A DNA stretch of 64,000 nt from Chelydra serpentina (GCA_037349315.1 JBAIAC010000004.1:27345001-27409000), one strand, 5' to 3'; shown: positions 13,156 through 25,175, counted from the stretch's first letter. Translations and numbers: made by a program. The notes: generated from the sequence alone by a model not told the origin.

Positions 13156-13519
13156 ACACTAGGATCCTTTAAGAGACTTCTGGGAATAAAAGAAGTGCTT
13201 GACTCCTTTCTAGTTCAATCCAAGGAATATATGAGAAGCCCAAAGTCACATTAAGCAATATCATTATGTAAATGTGAAGTACCGAGCTTTGATATAGGTC
13301 AGAAATTCATAATTTAAATAATGTAGCAACCTAGATAATTTATTCCCAAGATTTTATAACCACTACAGAGTTTGCCTAATTACAGATTTAGTCTGCCAGT
13401 TTATACTCCATTTTTGCTTGTATTATGACTCCGATTAACCAGATCTAGATTATTGTACAAAGGCTTTTTTAATTGAGGATGGTCTGCATTTAAAAGTGAA
13501 GGGTCAGCTGAATCTTTTT

Positions 13520-13525
13520 AATAAA
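13520..13525 (+). terminator. CEP295 polyadenylation signal
   Basis: AATAAA 365 bases after the CEP295 stop, followed by a T/G-rich stretch. The likely cleavage site is near 13541. Confidence 0.75.
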
Positions 13526-15628
13526 GTTTTGTAATGAAACGTGGGATTTATGTGCAAGTGTCAATTTATTGAAAAAATCAAAGGATAAAGAGGTAAAACA
13601 TTCAAATTTGCCTAATTCCTATTGATTTAAAATGATACAAACACCTTTTCAGTGACCCTTGAAATTTATTTCAGTGGTGGTTAGGCCTATTACTATTAAT
13701 TTCAATGGGAATTAATCCCCTGCCATTTCTATCTTTGAAAATTTTGTCCTAGGCTCTGTAGTGCCTGTTGATTTCTGAAAATTTTACCCAGTGCATTTTA
13801 CTGAAACTTGAGTCCCTCTAAGATTCATAATGGTAAACTACAGAGTCATACTTAACAACATGATGTCGTTGGATGCATAAACATCAGTAGTGAGGTAATT
13901 TTACTTCTGTATACTTCATTGGTGAGACTGATACTAGAATACTGTATCTATTGCTAGTGTCAACATTTACCAATAATGTTAAAAATAGAGAAGCTGACGA
14001 ACATGCGCTGTGTCTACGTTACACTAGGTCCTGCATTAGTAGAACGTGAATTAGCAGCTGCTGGATTTGTTAACTTAGGTTTACAAATGTGTAGATGCTC
14101 AAGCTGTAGGTTAAGAATGGTTGAACCTTAGGTCCCAATGTGGGGCTCCAGTGTCTAATGTAGACCTAAATCCAACCAGCCATCCCTAGCACCCTCCCAA
14201 AATTTGGCTGCCCTAGCCCTTCATGCTGCAGTATGGAAACTTTGACTGTCCACTGGGCAAATAAAGTCGATGTGTGGGATTCCTTTGGTAGATTCCCCCA
14301 GCATGAACCCAATGAGGCTGCATCTTCACTGCAAAGAAATAGGGCTTGAACTTTAGGTCCAGGCTTGAGTTAGGCTCAGACCCTCTACCCATGTAGGGTT
14401 TTGAGGCTGAGCCCTGGGTTTGTGTAATGTGTGTAGATGGAAAAGGGGGGTGGGGAATAGGAGTTAAGCCTGAGCCTGGGTTTCAACCCTGGGCTTACAT
14501 GTAGACATACCCAAAGTGAGATTTTGAGCTCAATCTATTTAATGTATCTAAATTGAGGTGACTTACTTGTGTAAGTACTTTCCTGGGAAGAAAACATTGA
14601 GTACTAAAGGGCTCTTGAATCTAGCAGATGAAGCCAGACAAATTCAAAATTAAGACAGACTGACTACAGAAACAAACTATTGTCTTGGTCTATTCAAATC
14701 CGGACACTGCTTTTCAGGAAGATATGCTTCAGCCAAACAAGCTATGGGCTCAGTACAGGCATAACGAATAGCTTCTGCGAGACAGGTTGGAGTAGATGAC
14801 CCGTTTGGATGTTCATGGTGTTAAATACTTATGAACAGTTAAACCTTTGATGGTAATGCATTTAAGAAAACTAAGTAGCATTTGCTATTAAGTGAAGTTT
14901 ATGTGCAAGGGAATATCAGCTATGCTTAAGTATATTAGAGCTGAATTTAGACACCAATTCAAATGGTTATGAACCAATGTGGAAAACTTAAATTGTGTTT
15001 GAGCAGGGGAGAAAGATATTCACATTAGACTATACATTTCCAGAAGGGTGAGTTGGAACACAAGTTTTCCTCACTGGTTTTCTCTACTCAAAGGGGAAAC
15101 AGGAGGATGGTGCAGCTTAGACATCATGTGACTGAACCAAAAACACCACTGCAAATATCTGATCAACCAGTGCACTCCAGAAACCAGTTGATTCACACAT
15201 ACATGCCCCAAATGCACTGAGCTCCTTGCTTCAGGATAATTTTAATGCCCTGACAAAGGTACTTTGTGCACTCCAGAGTGCTTGGAAGCAGGTTTCTCTT
15301 GGCTTCTTATAGCTAAGGCTGATTTATTCAGGGGTCTTTTTATTAAGTCATGGACAAGTCACAGGCTGTGTGGCTATGCAGGTGCTGGGGGGAGGTGGGA
15401 GAAAAGAGATGCATCTCTCCCTGACCTGCTGTGGCTAGGGAAAGGCACCTGAGCTGCTGCAGCAGGGGAGAGGGCTGCCTGGGGTGGGAGGCAAGTCCTC
15501 TCTCCCCTGTAACCCTGGGGGTGCCTGCACTCCAAACCCCTCATCCCCAACCTCAGAGAGCCTACACCTCCCCCACACCCCAATCCTCTGCCCTGAGTCC
15601 CCTCCCATTTTCCAACTTCCTCAGACCC

Positions 15629-15676
15629 ATGAATTTTATGTATGCCACTATGTGTATTGGTGTACATAAAATTCAT
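15629..15676. repeat. Perfect 14-bp inverted repeat
   Basis: ATGAATTTTATGTA (15629-15642) is perfectly complementary to TACATAAAATTCAT (15663-15676) across a 20-base loop. Confidence 0.8.
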
Positions 15677-16171
15677 TCCTGAAGTGTGGGGAAAATTAGA
15701 GGGAACACTGCCCATGATCTCTCCATGCCTCATACAATATAGGATGTGCTCCAGCTGGTGCTGCTCTGAGAAATGGGGGGTGGGAAGAGAATGCAGCCTG
15801 GGGCCCTGCTACTGTTACTCTGGGCAGCTGCTCCAGGGCAACACCCAGGACCAGCTGCACTGGCTGCTGCAGGCATGGAGGTCCTGGGATGTCAAATCCA
15901 GTGACCTTTGTAAAAGACTCAGCCTTTGTCATACCTACTGAATTCCTTATACTGCAGCGTTGTTGGGTTTAGCTCATGCTGTGATCCAATTACCTATGCT
16001 CTCAACTTAGGTGGCATCTTTGGCCCTGCTCTAGGACCCAGTTAAATGATAATGAAAGATTAGGGGTGCCACTACCATCCCTCAAGCCTTCAGTAAACTT
16101 TACCTGCCACTAACCAAGTATCAGCAACAGCTGCATTACTGAAAATTAAGTAGGGGTGTGTTCAGCTAAGT

Positions 16172-16455
16172 TAGGGGTCAGCAACCTTTCAGAAGTGGTG
16201 TGCTGAATCTCCATTTATTCACTCTAAGGTTGTGCATGCCAGTAATACACTTTTAATGTTTTTAGAAGGTCTCTAAGTCTAATATAGAACTAAATTGTTG
16301 TATGTAAGGTTTAAATGTTTAAGAAACTTGACTGACTTAAATTAAAATGGAACGAACGCTCCCCAGAGTGGTGGCCAGGACCCAGGTAGTGAGTGCCACT
16401 GAAAATCAGCTCATGTGCTGCCTTTGGCACTCCTGCCATAGGTTGCCTACCCCTG
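16172..16455. mobile_element. hAT-type MITE, 284 bp
   Basis: Terminal inverted repeats TAGGGGTCAGCAACCT / AGGTTGCCTACCCCTG, flanked by an exact 8-bp target duplication AGCTAAGT (16164-16171 and 16456-16463). Non-coding; moved by a hAT transposase in trans. Confidence 0.92.
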
Positions 16456-16551
16456 AGCTAAGTTATGGGTAACAACTGCCAGCAATTGAATAGCATGGTC
16501 ATGGTGTAGACAAGGCTAAGTTTTTTAGAAACTGGCTTGGGCTGGGTTCCT

Positions 16552-17010
16552 GGCATAGAATTGCAGAAGTGTTGAATAGGAAGGGACCTTGAATGAGCAT
16601 CTAGTCCAGTTCCCCACCCCAGGCAGGTCTAATTCTAACTTTAGTAACCTGAAGATCCCCATTTTGATTTAAAACATTGCTAGACACACACACACACACA
16701 CACCCACCCCCATTCTGCCCCCACTCCACCCCTTGCTCCAAGGCCTGATCTTTCCACAAACTCCCACCCACCTCCTGCAAAAACAGCAAAGGCATGCAAG
16801 AGGCACAGAGGAGTTGGCCAGCAGCCCTGGACATGATTCTGCCCTGTCCCTGCTCCTCCCTGCCATTAGATGGCCCAGAGACCTCAGTTTAACATGTTAA
16901 AAACCTCCAGTGGCAGATTCCACAAATTTAAGGCAATTTGTTTCAGTGTTTAACTACCCTAACAGGATGTTTTGGAGCAGTACAGTCAACCTGTCTTTCC
17001 TCCAGAAAGG
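16552..17010 (-). repeat. CR1 LINE 3' fragment, antisense
   Basis: GGAAGGGACCTTGAATGAGC then CATCTAGTCCAGTTCCCCAC is the reverse of the CR1 3' end. AACCTCCAGTGGCAGATTCC is the reverse of the ORF2 block GGAATCTCC... present at 63130. A (CA)n run sits at 16684-16703. Confidence 0.7.
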
Positions 17011-17729
17011 AAGACTGGGGGCTAATTAGCAAGCTGAGAATTAGCTCTGGCCCACTGGAAGCATCATTTAGTTAACAAGATGAGCTTACATTAAGCTGCC
17101 CTTCTACATCACAACTTATGTTCAACTTCCAGAGAATTTACCTGAGGCCACATTGGAACAGCTATAAAAGCAGAGTCTGTTTTAAAAGCTGCACTGTTTT
17201 TAGCACTATAATTCATTGTAAAAGTAAGCTAAACCACTTCTCTTCCATTCCAACTTATATTTAACTACCTTGCTTCCCCCCTAGTCACAGCTATTATGGT
17301 GGAGCCCATTTGTCTAACAGGGATGCTACCAGAGCTGGTTAGTTTTTCACAACGTTTTTCCACAGAAAAGAAACTTCATAGGGGACAGATCAATTTTAAT
17401 TCACATTTTCAAGCTACTAAACATTGCCTTTGACAATGTTAACAAGTTCCATTGTGTGGTTCAAAACAAGGTATACACAGTAAAAAAAAAAAAAAGCCAA
17501 ACTTTTCCAAAGCATTTTGTATTTTAATAAATTATCCAGCCACTTTAATTGTGTATATGGCGAATGGAACTGGTCTAGGTCAAGCTATAATCCACACCAC
17601 TTTGACAGAATTCCATTACCCGCCACTACCACCTGTAGACTCAAATCAACTTTAGTTCCCGGAGTCAATACTTGAGAACTTCCACATTTTGGTGCATACA
17701 GCTGAATAGAACGAGGACAATCTAGACTT

Positions 17730-18052
17730 TGTACATAGTATGGTATTTATTGAATGATTCACTTATTCACAAATAAGTTCTCAAATAACTTCAGAATGTC
17801 ATTTTCCACAGCTCACAATATACAACTGAGTCAATCATGAAGCCAATTTAGCAGTTGATGCTGAAGTTTCCTGCTGATTAGAAGTTGACTCATTCCATTA
17901 AATCCTCAAAAACATGGTTTAAAAATACATGCAACAGTTACCAAGTTTAGGTAAAGGATTCAATAATCAAGTTTACTACAGAAGCATCTAGTGAAGAAGT
18001 GCAAACTCGACATTTTAAGATTGTCCACAGCTTACGGTGGTGTCTCAGTGAC
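17730..18052 (-). other. TAF1D: TAF1D distal terminal exon
   Basis: Acceptor of T9 followed by AG at 18054-18053, then about 320 bases to a minus-strand AATAAA (17751-17746). No long frame. Interpreted as the last exon of the snoRNA-host transcript. Confidence 0.5.
17746..17751 (-). terminator. Distal polyadenylation signal
   Basis: Minus-strand AATAAA about 300 bases into the apparent terminal exon; converges on CEP295, whose signal is at 13520. Confidence 0.5.
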
Positions 18053-19955
18053 CTAAAAAAAAAGTAACATTTAACCATGGTAGGAAAATATCAGTACTAT
18101 GGCAACATGGCCATACCACTTCCTAAAAAGCATGACACTGTCTATATTAGTCTGGGAGCACGCATAATTCCATGGGCTAGTTAATGATAAAGAGGCAAGG
18201 GAGGCATCATTGGATTCTTAACTCTACAGAATCACAATTTAAATGCCATCACCCTCTGCAGTGTTGCAGTGGAGACTCACCGCCCTTCCAGCTCCACTGG
18301 TTGGTGGAAATATTCATACCTCATCAGAAACTGGTCAAGTTGGATATCATTGGAAAGCCCTTTCTCCCACTAACAATGGCATCAAACATGAAAACCGAAG
18401 AGGAACATTTTCTTGAACACATAAAACCCAATTTTTTAAAAATTATACTTTATCACAGGCATGTGAAACATGCAACCATTACAAGGTTAAATCATGGCCC
18501 CCGACTGACAGCACCAAGTGTTACAGATACTGTAAGTATTGCATTGGCAAAGAAACAATCCAATGGGATGGAGTACCAGCTTTGTTTATACCAACAGTGT
18601 TGTAATGAGGCACTAGTTAAGACATCAGCTTTCAGCCAGAAATTACTGGAATACATCAGCAAATGGTAAGCACATAACATACATTGTTAAACACAAGGAC
18701 TTTGGAATTGTAACTTATGCAATGTACATAACAAGGTCCTCCCTAGTGATACTCTTCAAAAATTCAGCTACTAGTTTGTACTGTCTCCCCACTAATACTG
18801 AAATAAAAACAACTATAGCTGGTGGCACTTCACTGATATAAGAAGTGCACCCGTAAACTGAATTTGTTAAGGCTGGAGAGGAAATACATTGAGCATCAGG
18901 AAAAAGTTGAAGATTCTGGGTCATGTGCGACTAAGACTCACTTTATACTAGGTCCCATGGCATGCATGTCAAAAACACCTGCTTCTGTTATAAACCAGAA
19001 CCCTGAAGGCATCCATTAAGCAGTTTCAACATGCGAGACAGGTGAGAAGCTCATGAGGCACTCACTGTTAGCAAGAACACTGCATGGGAATTTAAGTGGG
19101 TGCATTGACCTTAAGAGACACCCATATATAACATCAAGTGCTACATTAAGAATGTATATAATGCTTTTACTTTTAACTCAACACAACAAAACCAAGTATC
19201 AATTTTACTACTGCAAACTGCAACTAGCTGGAGTTCTTAAGTTGCCTCGGACACTAATGAATGGGGAAGTGGTAGCAATGGCTGATGCAGAAGCTAAGTA
19301 CAGAGAAATATGCACTTTGAACAGGACTGAAGAGGAACAAATGCTTAGCAAAAAGGTCCTTAAAGTGCTTATTGACGATACCCCCCCAGTTTATGGATCT
19401 AGTTTTTAGCAATCTCATCTGCAAAAGATGTGGTGCTATCAAGAGGAAGAAAGTAGTGCTGGCACCAGGAATATCAAGACAGTTCACAGCTGCTAATTTT
19501 TCCTTTTAAACCCCCCACCCCCCAAAAACCCAAACACTAACAGAAAAGCATTCTGTCCTCCAATACATGGGAATTTGAAATCCATAACTGATGCCAAACC
19601 TGAACACCACCGCTGTGATGCACTACTTTGGTGCATCGGTGGTCGCAGCGACTGCGGCACCAGCAAGTATGACAGTAAGCAAGTAGAGCACAAGGCTGCC
19701 ATTTTATCACAAAGGTTTCTGTATGAGTGCTTGAATGAAAGGCAGGTTTTCAACATACAACTGTGCAGCGTATGCATAGCCTACCACTACAAGTGGGTGT
19801 TGGTGTAACAATTCATTCTAACACATTCACCGCACAGTACATGTGCATTAAAACAACAGTAGTCTTATTTTTTGTCAAGGTCCAAATTTCTTCATCAAGG
19901 TATAGTCAAGGCCCACACTCCAGAGAAAATAAAAACCAACAGGGATAATAAGTAA

Positions 19956-21240
19956 TAGGGCGTCAAGCAACTAAAAAAAATTGCACTTAATTGCACTGTT
20001 AAACAATAGAATACCATTTAAATATTTTTTTGATCTTTTCTACATTTTCACATATATTGATTTCAATTACAACACAGAATACGAAGTGTACAGTGCTCAC
20101 GTTATATTTTTTTGATTACAAGTATTTACACTGTAAAAAAGTAGTATTTTTCAATTTGTCTTATACACGTACTGTAGTGCAATCTCTATCATGAAAGCTG
20201 AACTTACAAATGTAGAATTATGTACAAAAAACTGCATTAAAAAACAATGTAGGCTCTAACATATTACAAGTCCACTCAGTCCTACTTGTTGTTCAGCCAA
20301 TCGCTCAGACAAACAAGTTTGTTTACATTTGCCGGATATAATGCTGCCCACTTCTTGTTTACATCAGCTGAAAGTGAGAACAGGCGTTCTCATGGCACTG
20401 TGGTAGCCGGCGTCGCAAGATATTTAATGTACCAAATGCGCTAAAGATTCATATGTCCCTTCATGCTTCAGCCACCATTCTAGGGGACATGTGTCCATGC
20501 TGATGACTGGTACAGCTCGATAACAGTCCAAAGCAGTGCGGACAGATGCATGTTCATTTTCATCATCTGAGTCAGATGCCACCAGCAGAAGTTTGATTTT
20601 CTTTTTTGATGGTTTGGGTTCTATAGTTTCTGCATCGGAGTGTTGCTCTTTTAAGACTTCTGTAAGCATACTCCACACCTCGTCCCTCTCAGATTTTTAA
20701 AACCTTGGGTCGAGTGCTGTAGCTATCTTTAGAAATCTCACATTGGTACCTTTTGTGTTTTGTCAAATCTGCAGTGAAAGTGTTCTTGAAATGAACATGT
20801 GCTGGGTCATCATCTGAGACTGCTATAACATGAATATATGACAGAATGCGGGTAAAATAGAGCAAGGGACACAAAATTCTCCCCCAGGGAGTTCAGTCAC
20901 AAATTTAATTAACGCATTTTTTAACGAGCATCAACATGGAAGCATGTCCTCTGGAATGGTGACTGAAGGGGCATACGAATGTTTAACATATCTGGCATGT
21001 AAATACCTTGCAATGCCAGCTACAAAAGTGCCATGCAAATACCTGCTCTCACTCTGGTGACACTTTGATTTCAATTACAACACAGACAATATATTTGAAA
21101 ATGCAGAAAAACATCCAAAATATTTAATAAATTTCAATTGGTATTCTATTGTTTAACAGTGCGATTAAAACAGTGATCAATCATAATTAATTTTTTTTTA
21201 GTTAAAAGCGTGAGTTAACTGTGATTAATCAACAGCCCTA
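19956..21240 (-). mobile_element. hAT transposon, rearranged non-autonomous copy
   Basis: Ends TAGGGCGTCA... and ...AACAGCCCTA, with a perfect 8-bp target duplication ATAAGTAA (19948-19955, 21241-21248). Minus-strand remnants encode a hAT transposase C-terminal region: SDDDPAHVHFKNTFTADLTK (20689-20874), then ASDSDDENEHASVRTALDCY and MDTCPLEWWLKHEGTYESLA (20424-20678). A second, inverted copy of the last segment lies on the plus strand at about 20935-21060, with stops. The transposase is broken and incomplete. Confidence 0.88.
20424..20874 (-). pseudogene. hAT transposase C-terminal remnant
   Basis: Two minus-strand frames, 20874-20689 and 20678-20424, together cover the end of the catalytic region and the acidic linker. 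The family's usual hAT dimerisation domain is then interrupted after YESLAH. No N-terminal zinc finger or catalytic Asp region is present. Confidence 0.7.
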
Positions 21241-23456
21241 ATAAGTAAAGAAAGATTTTTGGGTCCATACAAAAGCATCTGGCAGTCTGGATTTGGTGTG
21301 TGGTCTGCCTATTGACTAGCCCTGATTTAGAAGTTGACCAACTCGCAAATAGCAGTGTATGAAGAATGAATAAGGAATATTATGAGCCTGAGTGACTGCT
21401 ATTTAACAAGGATAATTCTGATATCACAGCTTTACATAGCTGACCTTTCCTTGCTATTATATTTGAGGACATGGTTCTGGAGTTTTCCCCACTTAACCTC
21501 ACCCCCTTATCTTCTCCCTTCTTGACAAAAGGATCGCTCAATCTGCATTCTGGATACAGCTCCCTCAACAAACAAAGTCACACTGCAGCTCCTATGTTGG
21601 AGGTAGGGTTAGTCAAGTTACAAGAAGGTATGCTCTATCCCTTTCCCAGCCTATGGATAATACCTCCATAGTGCTACACATTTGAGGTTCCCACAATCAG
21701 TGACTAGTAGATTAAAAATGAACATTCCCTGTTTTAATTCAAGTATCACCTTCATCAACAAGTCTGCTTTTGCTTTGTTAAAAGTATAGTGTTTTGTTAC
21801 CTAGGGCTGGCTTTTGGTTGATAGATCAGCCATTTATGAACGGATTGCCGTTGGAAAGTGAAGTATGTGAAGATAGGTAATACAAGTAAACTTGCTAGTT
21901 GAGGACCAACTCTGGACCAAAAAAAGTTCAACGTTTAGAACAAAAAACCTTGCAAGAGAAAATCTCCCACCATAGACAAAAGGGCTTAGAAAAAACATTT
22001 ACAATTGTTATTTCGGTTTTAACTGCTAATACTTAGGGCCAGACCATCAACTGACAGCATCAAGTGGCTTTCCATCATACTTTAAATATTCGTTTAAACC
22101 ATTTCTTCCAGTTCCGAGGTCAGAAGCTTGGTTGAAGAACTTAAAGCGTAACCCAAATTCTGAAGCCAGAATACGTTTTCCCATGAATTGGCACAGTCAC
22201 ATTGGATCTGTAATTTGGAGTGTTCTTAGTGGCACACCTCTTCCTCTTGAAGAACAGCCTAGCTACACTATATCTCCTCAGAAATAGGCCACATAGCACA
22301 CTATGTGCTCATGGCATCCTGCAGAGGATTTCAATATTAGGTCATTGCGTTAAGAGCTGCTGGTTTCAGCCATGCAAACCCTCTTTGAAATGACCTTCAG
22401 TGTAGTGGCAGCTGATCAGAGTTGTTAGCACGCATCCTTACCTTTGCAATACAGCTAGAAAGTCTTTTCCACATCTGTTAGTTCCTGGTCTTCATTTGGG
22501 ATTTGCTGTCAGTGATTTGTCAGCAATAGACACTAAGGGGTTAAAGTGAGAGTCACCAGATTTGGTTAGTATCAAGCGATAAATTACCAAGGTGAGAGTT
22601 GCCTGAAGATAAGCCAGGAAAAGTACTCTATTCAGAGGCAGTTTAGCTAATGTGGTCAGTTTTCTTTAGTTACATTTAAATGTAGGAGTCCTGTGATAAA
22701 TTGCTCTAGAGTGAACCATCTGAGGAGCTTCAAACGAAATCAAAACAGATCTTTATTAGAAATATTCCATAAAGTCAGGGATTTCTGCCAAAAATCCTGA
22801 TAAAGAGTGTAGTCAAAGTGCTAATTCTTCCATAGTTACTATTTTTAAAATAATTTTTAGGCCACTTTAGCTGAAATCTGGCTATTCTGAACAGAACAAA
22901 CCTATGTAAAAAGGTTCTCAGCAAGGATTTAAGCAGAAACAGAGGTGACATGAAAGAACGCTCTCTTTGGTCCCTTACATTACTTGTTTCCAACAGATGT
23001 AGTGCTACTAAAGTAGCAATGCAAAAATCTGATGGAGTTACTTTATGGTCATGTCCACAGCACGCCAGAAATGGTAGTTCCTAGTATCCTTGGTAATGAC
23101 CACTGATTGAGTTTTAAGTAATACTTGGGCATTAAAGCCTTTAGTGGAAAAGGCCAGAGTTGTTATATGGATGATGCAGATGGCAACTTAACGCTCTAAA
23201 AATTAAGCTGAGCCAAGCTGTGCATCAAAACACAGATCTCAAAGCCATTACAAGTGCTTACACCTTATAGTAGACATCAGTTCTTGCTTCACGGAGCCTG
23301 GAACTTCAGGTTACTTTTTATCTTCAAAATTGTTTTAGGCACTAAATCACAACACCCACGCAAGGTACAGTCTGCTGCAGTTTCAGCATATTAGATGGTC
23401 TCAATCTTAATTGTATTTTGAGTTATTTCACACTGCAATTATATACTGTGACAGGT

Positions 23457-24585
23457 TCAGTCACAGAGACCCCTTTGGGACTGTCACCTGATGTGCTGAG
23501 ATTACTTCTGAGCCCGTTTTCCCTGCCAGCTTTGGGCTCCAGAAACCTGTCTTGTTGAGCTAACCTGCTACAAAACAGACCCAAGGTCTGAATCACACCC
23601 TCAAAGCTGCAGATTTAACTGGAAACAGCTCAGCAAGTACTCCTGTCTCCAGCACCCAATGGGATCCAAACCCCAAATAAATCTGTTTTACTCTGTATAA
23701 AGCTTATACAGGGTAAACTCAAATTGGGCGCCCTCTATAACAGAGATATGCACAGCTGTTTGCTCCCCCAGGTATTAATCAGTTACTCTGGGTTAATTAA
23801 TAAACAAAGTATAAAAAGTAGGATTTAAGTGGTTCCAAGTAATAACAGACAGAACTAAGTAAGTTGCCAAGCAAAATAAAACACACACAAGTCTAAGCCT
23901 GATACGTTAAGAAACTGAATACAGGTAAATCTCACCCTTAAAGATGTTCCAATAAACTTCTTTCACAAACTAGACTCCTTCCTAGTCTGGGCTCAATCCT
24001 TTCCCTGGTACAATCCTTGTTAGTTCCAGTTTAGGTGGTAACTAGGGGATTTCTCATGACTGGCCTCCCTTTGTTCTGTTCCACCCCCTTATACATCTCT
24101 CTATCTATAATCTCTATATAATCTATAATCTTCTCTCCCTCTCTATATATCTTTGGCACAAGGCGGAAATCTTTTGTCTCTTTGGGTCCACACCCCTCCT
24201 TCTAAATGGGAAAGTACCAGATTTAAGATGTGATCATGTCACCTGAACTGGAACCTGTCACTAACACCTCATTCTTGCGTCAAGTACACAGGAAGGCTTG
24301 CAGGTAAACAGACCATTTACAACCAATTGTCCTGGTCAATGGGAGCCCTCAAGATTCGAATCCACCATTAATGACCCACATTTTGCATAATTACAATAGG
24401 ACCTCAGAGTTATGCTTCATATTTCTAGTTTTAGATACAAGAATGATACATACAAATAGGATGAACACTCAGATTATAAGGTTTGTAATACCTTACAAGA
24501 GACTTTTTGCATAAGGCATATTCCAGTTACATTATATTTATACTCATAAGCATATGTCCATAAAGCATTATGTAGTGCAACGTCA
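23457..24585 (+). mobile_element. Solo LTR, 1.13 kb
   Basis: Begins TGTGACAGG and ends GCAACGTCA, flanked by the 5-bp duplication TATAC (23452-23456, 24586-24590). Contains AATAAA and a strong internal hairpin around TCTGTATAAAGCTTATACAG. Two related copies lie at 48054-49475 (same orientation) and 51785-52928 (opposite). No coding sequence. Confidence 0.8.
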
Positions 24586-24835
24586 TATACCTTCCAAATT
24601 GAAAGATGAATACATGTTTCAGCTGTTATAAGTATATTAACCTGTCAAACAAGTTGGTGTCATGATGCTGTCTTCCAAACAATTCTTTCATCATAATGAA
24701 ATCTGGTCTAGTAGTGTAGTGAAGTCCCTCTAAAAAGAATAAAGCAGTGAGTGCACCACTGATAGTCTTCTACAGCTCGTCAATGGCTGACATATTATAT
24801 GGATCAGTTAAAAGCAGATATGTTCAAGCCAATCG

Positions 24836-25020
24836 GGGGGAGGTATAGCTCAGTGGTTTGAGCATTGGCCTACTAAACCCAGGGTTGTGAGTTCAATCCT
24901 TGAGGGGGCCATTTAGGGATCTGGGGCAAAAATTGGGGATTGGTCCTGCTTTGAGCAGGGGGTTGGACTAGATGACCTTCAAAGGTCCCTTCCAACCCTG
25001 ATATTCTATGATTCTATGAT
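24836..25020 (+). mobile_element. tRNA-derived SINE, turtle CryI type
   Basis: Left part has RNA polymerase III box A TAGCTCAGTGGT and box B GGTTGTGAGTTCAATCC in a tRNA-like frame. The right part, GGATTGGTCCTGCTTTGAGC through CTAGATGACCTTCAAAGGTC and ATTCTATGAT repeats, equals the CR1 3' end at 49032-49111. Such a chimera is the cryptodiran 'tortoise Pol III/SINE', mobilised by CR1. Confidence 0.9.
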
Positions 25021-25030
25021 AAAGACTCAA

Positions 25031-25175
25031 GTTTGTGTCAACAGAAATACCAGGTTTAACAAGCACAAAGAAGCATGAAAACCAACGATGCCAAATGCTG
25101 AATTACTGTAGCACTGGTTTTTGAGCACCCCATCAGAAGAATGCTGTTGGATGCAGATACCTTTCAGTGCACAGT
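25031..25175 (-). ncRNA. H/ACA box snoRNA
   Basis: Minus strand: basal stem GCACUG/CAGUGC, H box ACAGUA, second hairpin with UCAGC/GUUGA and an inner GGUUU/AAACC, then ACA and AAC. Length 145. Related to 30737-30882. A tRNA-derived SINE ends 11 bases to the left on the plus strand, without entering the gene. Confidence 0.8.

Larger units (their letters stand above)
1..13541 (+). other. CEP295: CEP295 gene, 3' portion (11 exons, 3' UTR)
   Basis: Last part of CEP295 (KIAA1731), a large centrosomal protein. From family knowledge, it acts at the base of new centrioles and is needed for their conversion to centrosomes. Eleven exons (1-130, 1311-1553, 2371-2525, 3249-3414, 5143-5822, 6448-6621, 8373-8490, 9362-9565, 10377-10476, 12026-12125, 13117-13155) have AG/GT borders. 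They keep one reading frame for 703 codons including the TGA at 13153-13155. The protein is Ser/Glu/Gln-rich and low in complexity until the last about 150 residues. These form the basic ALMS motif shared with ALMS1 (LQESFLRRKKNFIQKSSKR, then AEVKSRKEEKSRQ and KTLEKLRAKKAH at the end). The start and N-terminal part are upstream of the window. TAF1D follows tail-to-tail, as I recall for human. Identification rests on the ALMS motif, the ending and the neighbours. Confidence 0.93.
13542..17725. other. CEP295-TAF1D intergenic region
   Basis: No coding exon found. Holds a degraded inverted-repeat MITE-like stretch (about 14305-14520, ending GTAGACATACCC), a perfect hairpin at 15629-15676, a hAT MITE (16172-16455), an antisense CR1 fragment (16552-17010) and a (CA)n run at 16684. 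Short open frames at 15264-15940 are in GC-rich repeat-like sequence on both strands and lack splice or codon support. Confidence 0.6.

Noticed and set aside
18184..18669. Plus-strand open frame of 161 codons.
   Set aside because: Lies opposite the TAF1D host transcript, has no recognisable domain, no splice context and ordinary noncoding composition. Most likely chance.
21697..21764. UUGAUGA ... CUGA pair on the minus strand, C/D-like.
   Set aside because: No terminal stem and a non-consensus C box; such pairs are expected by chance.
24830..24912. Sequence resembling a functional tRNA gene.
   Set aside because: Box A and B are present but the acceptor stem does not pair and the sequence runs into a CR1 tail. 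It is a SINE.
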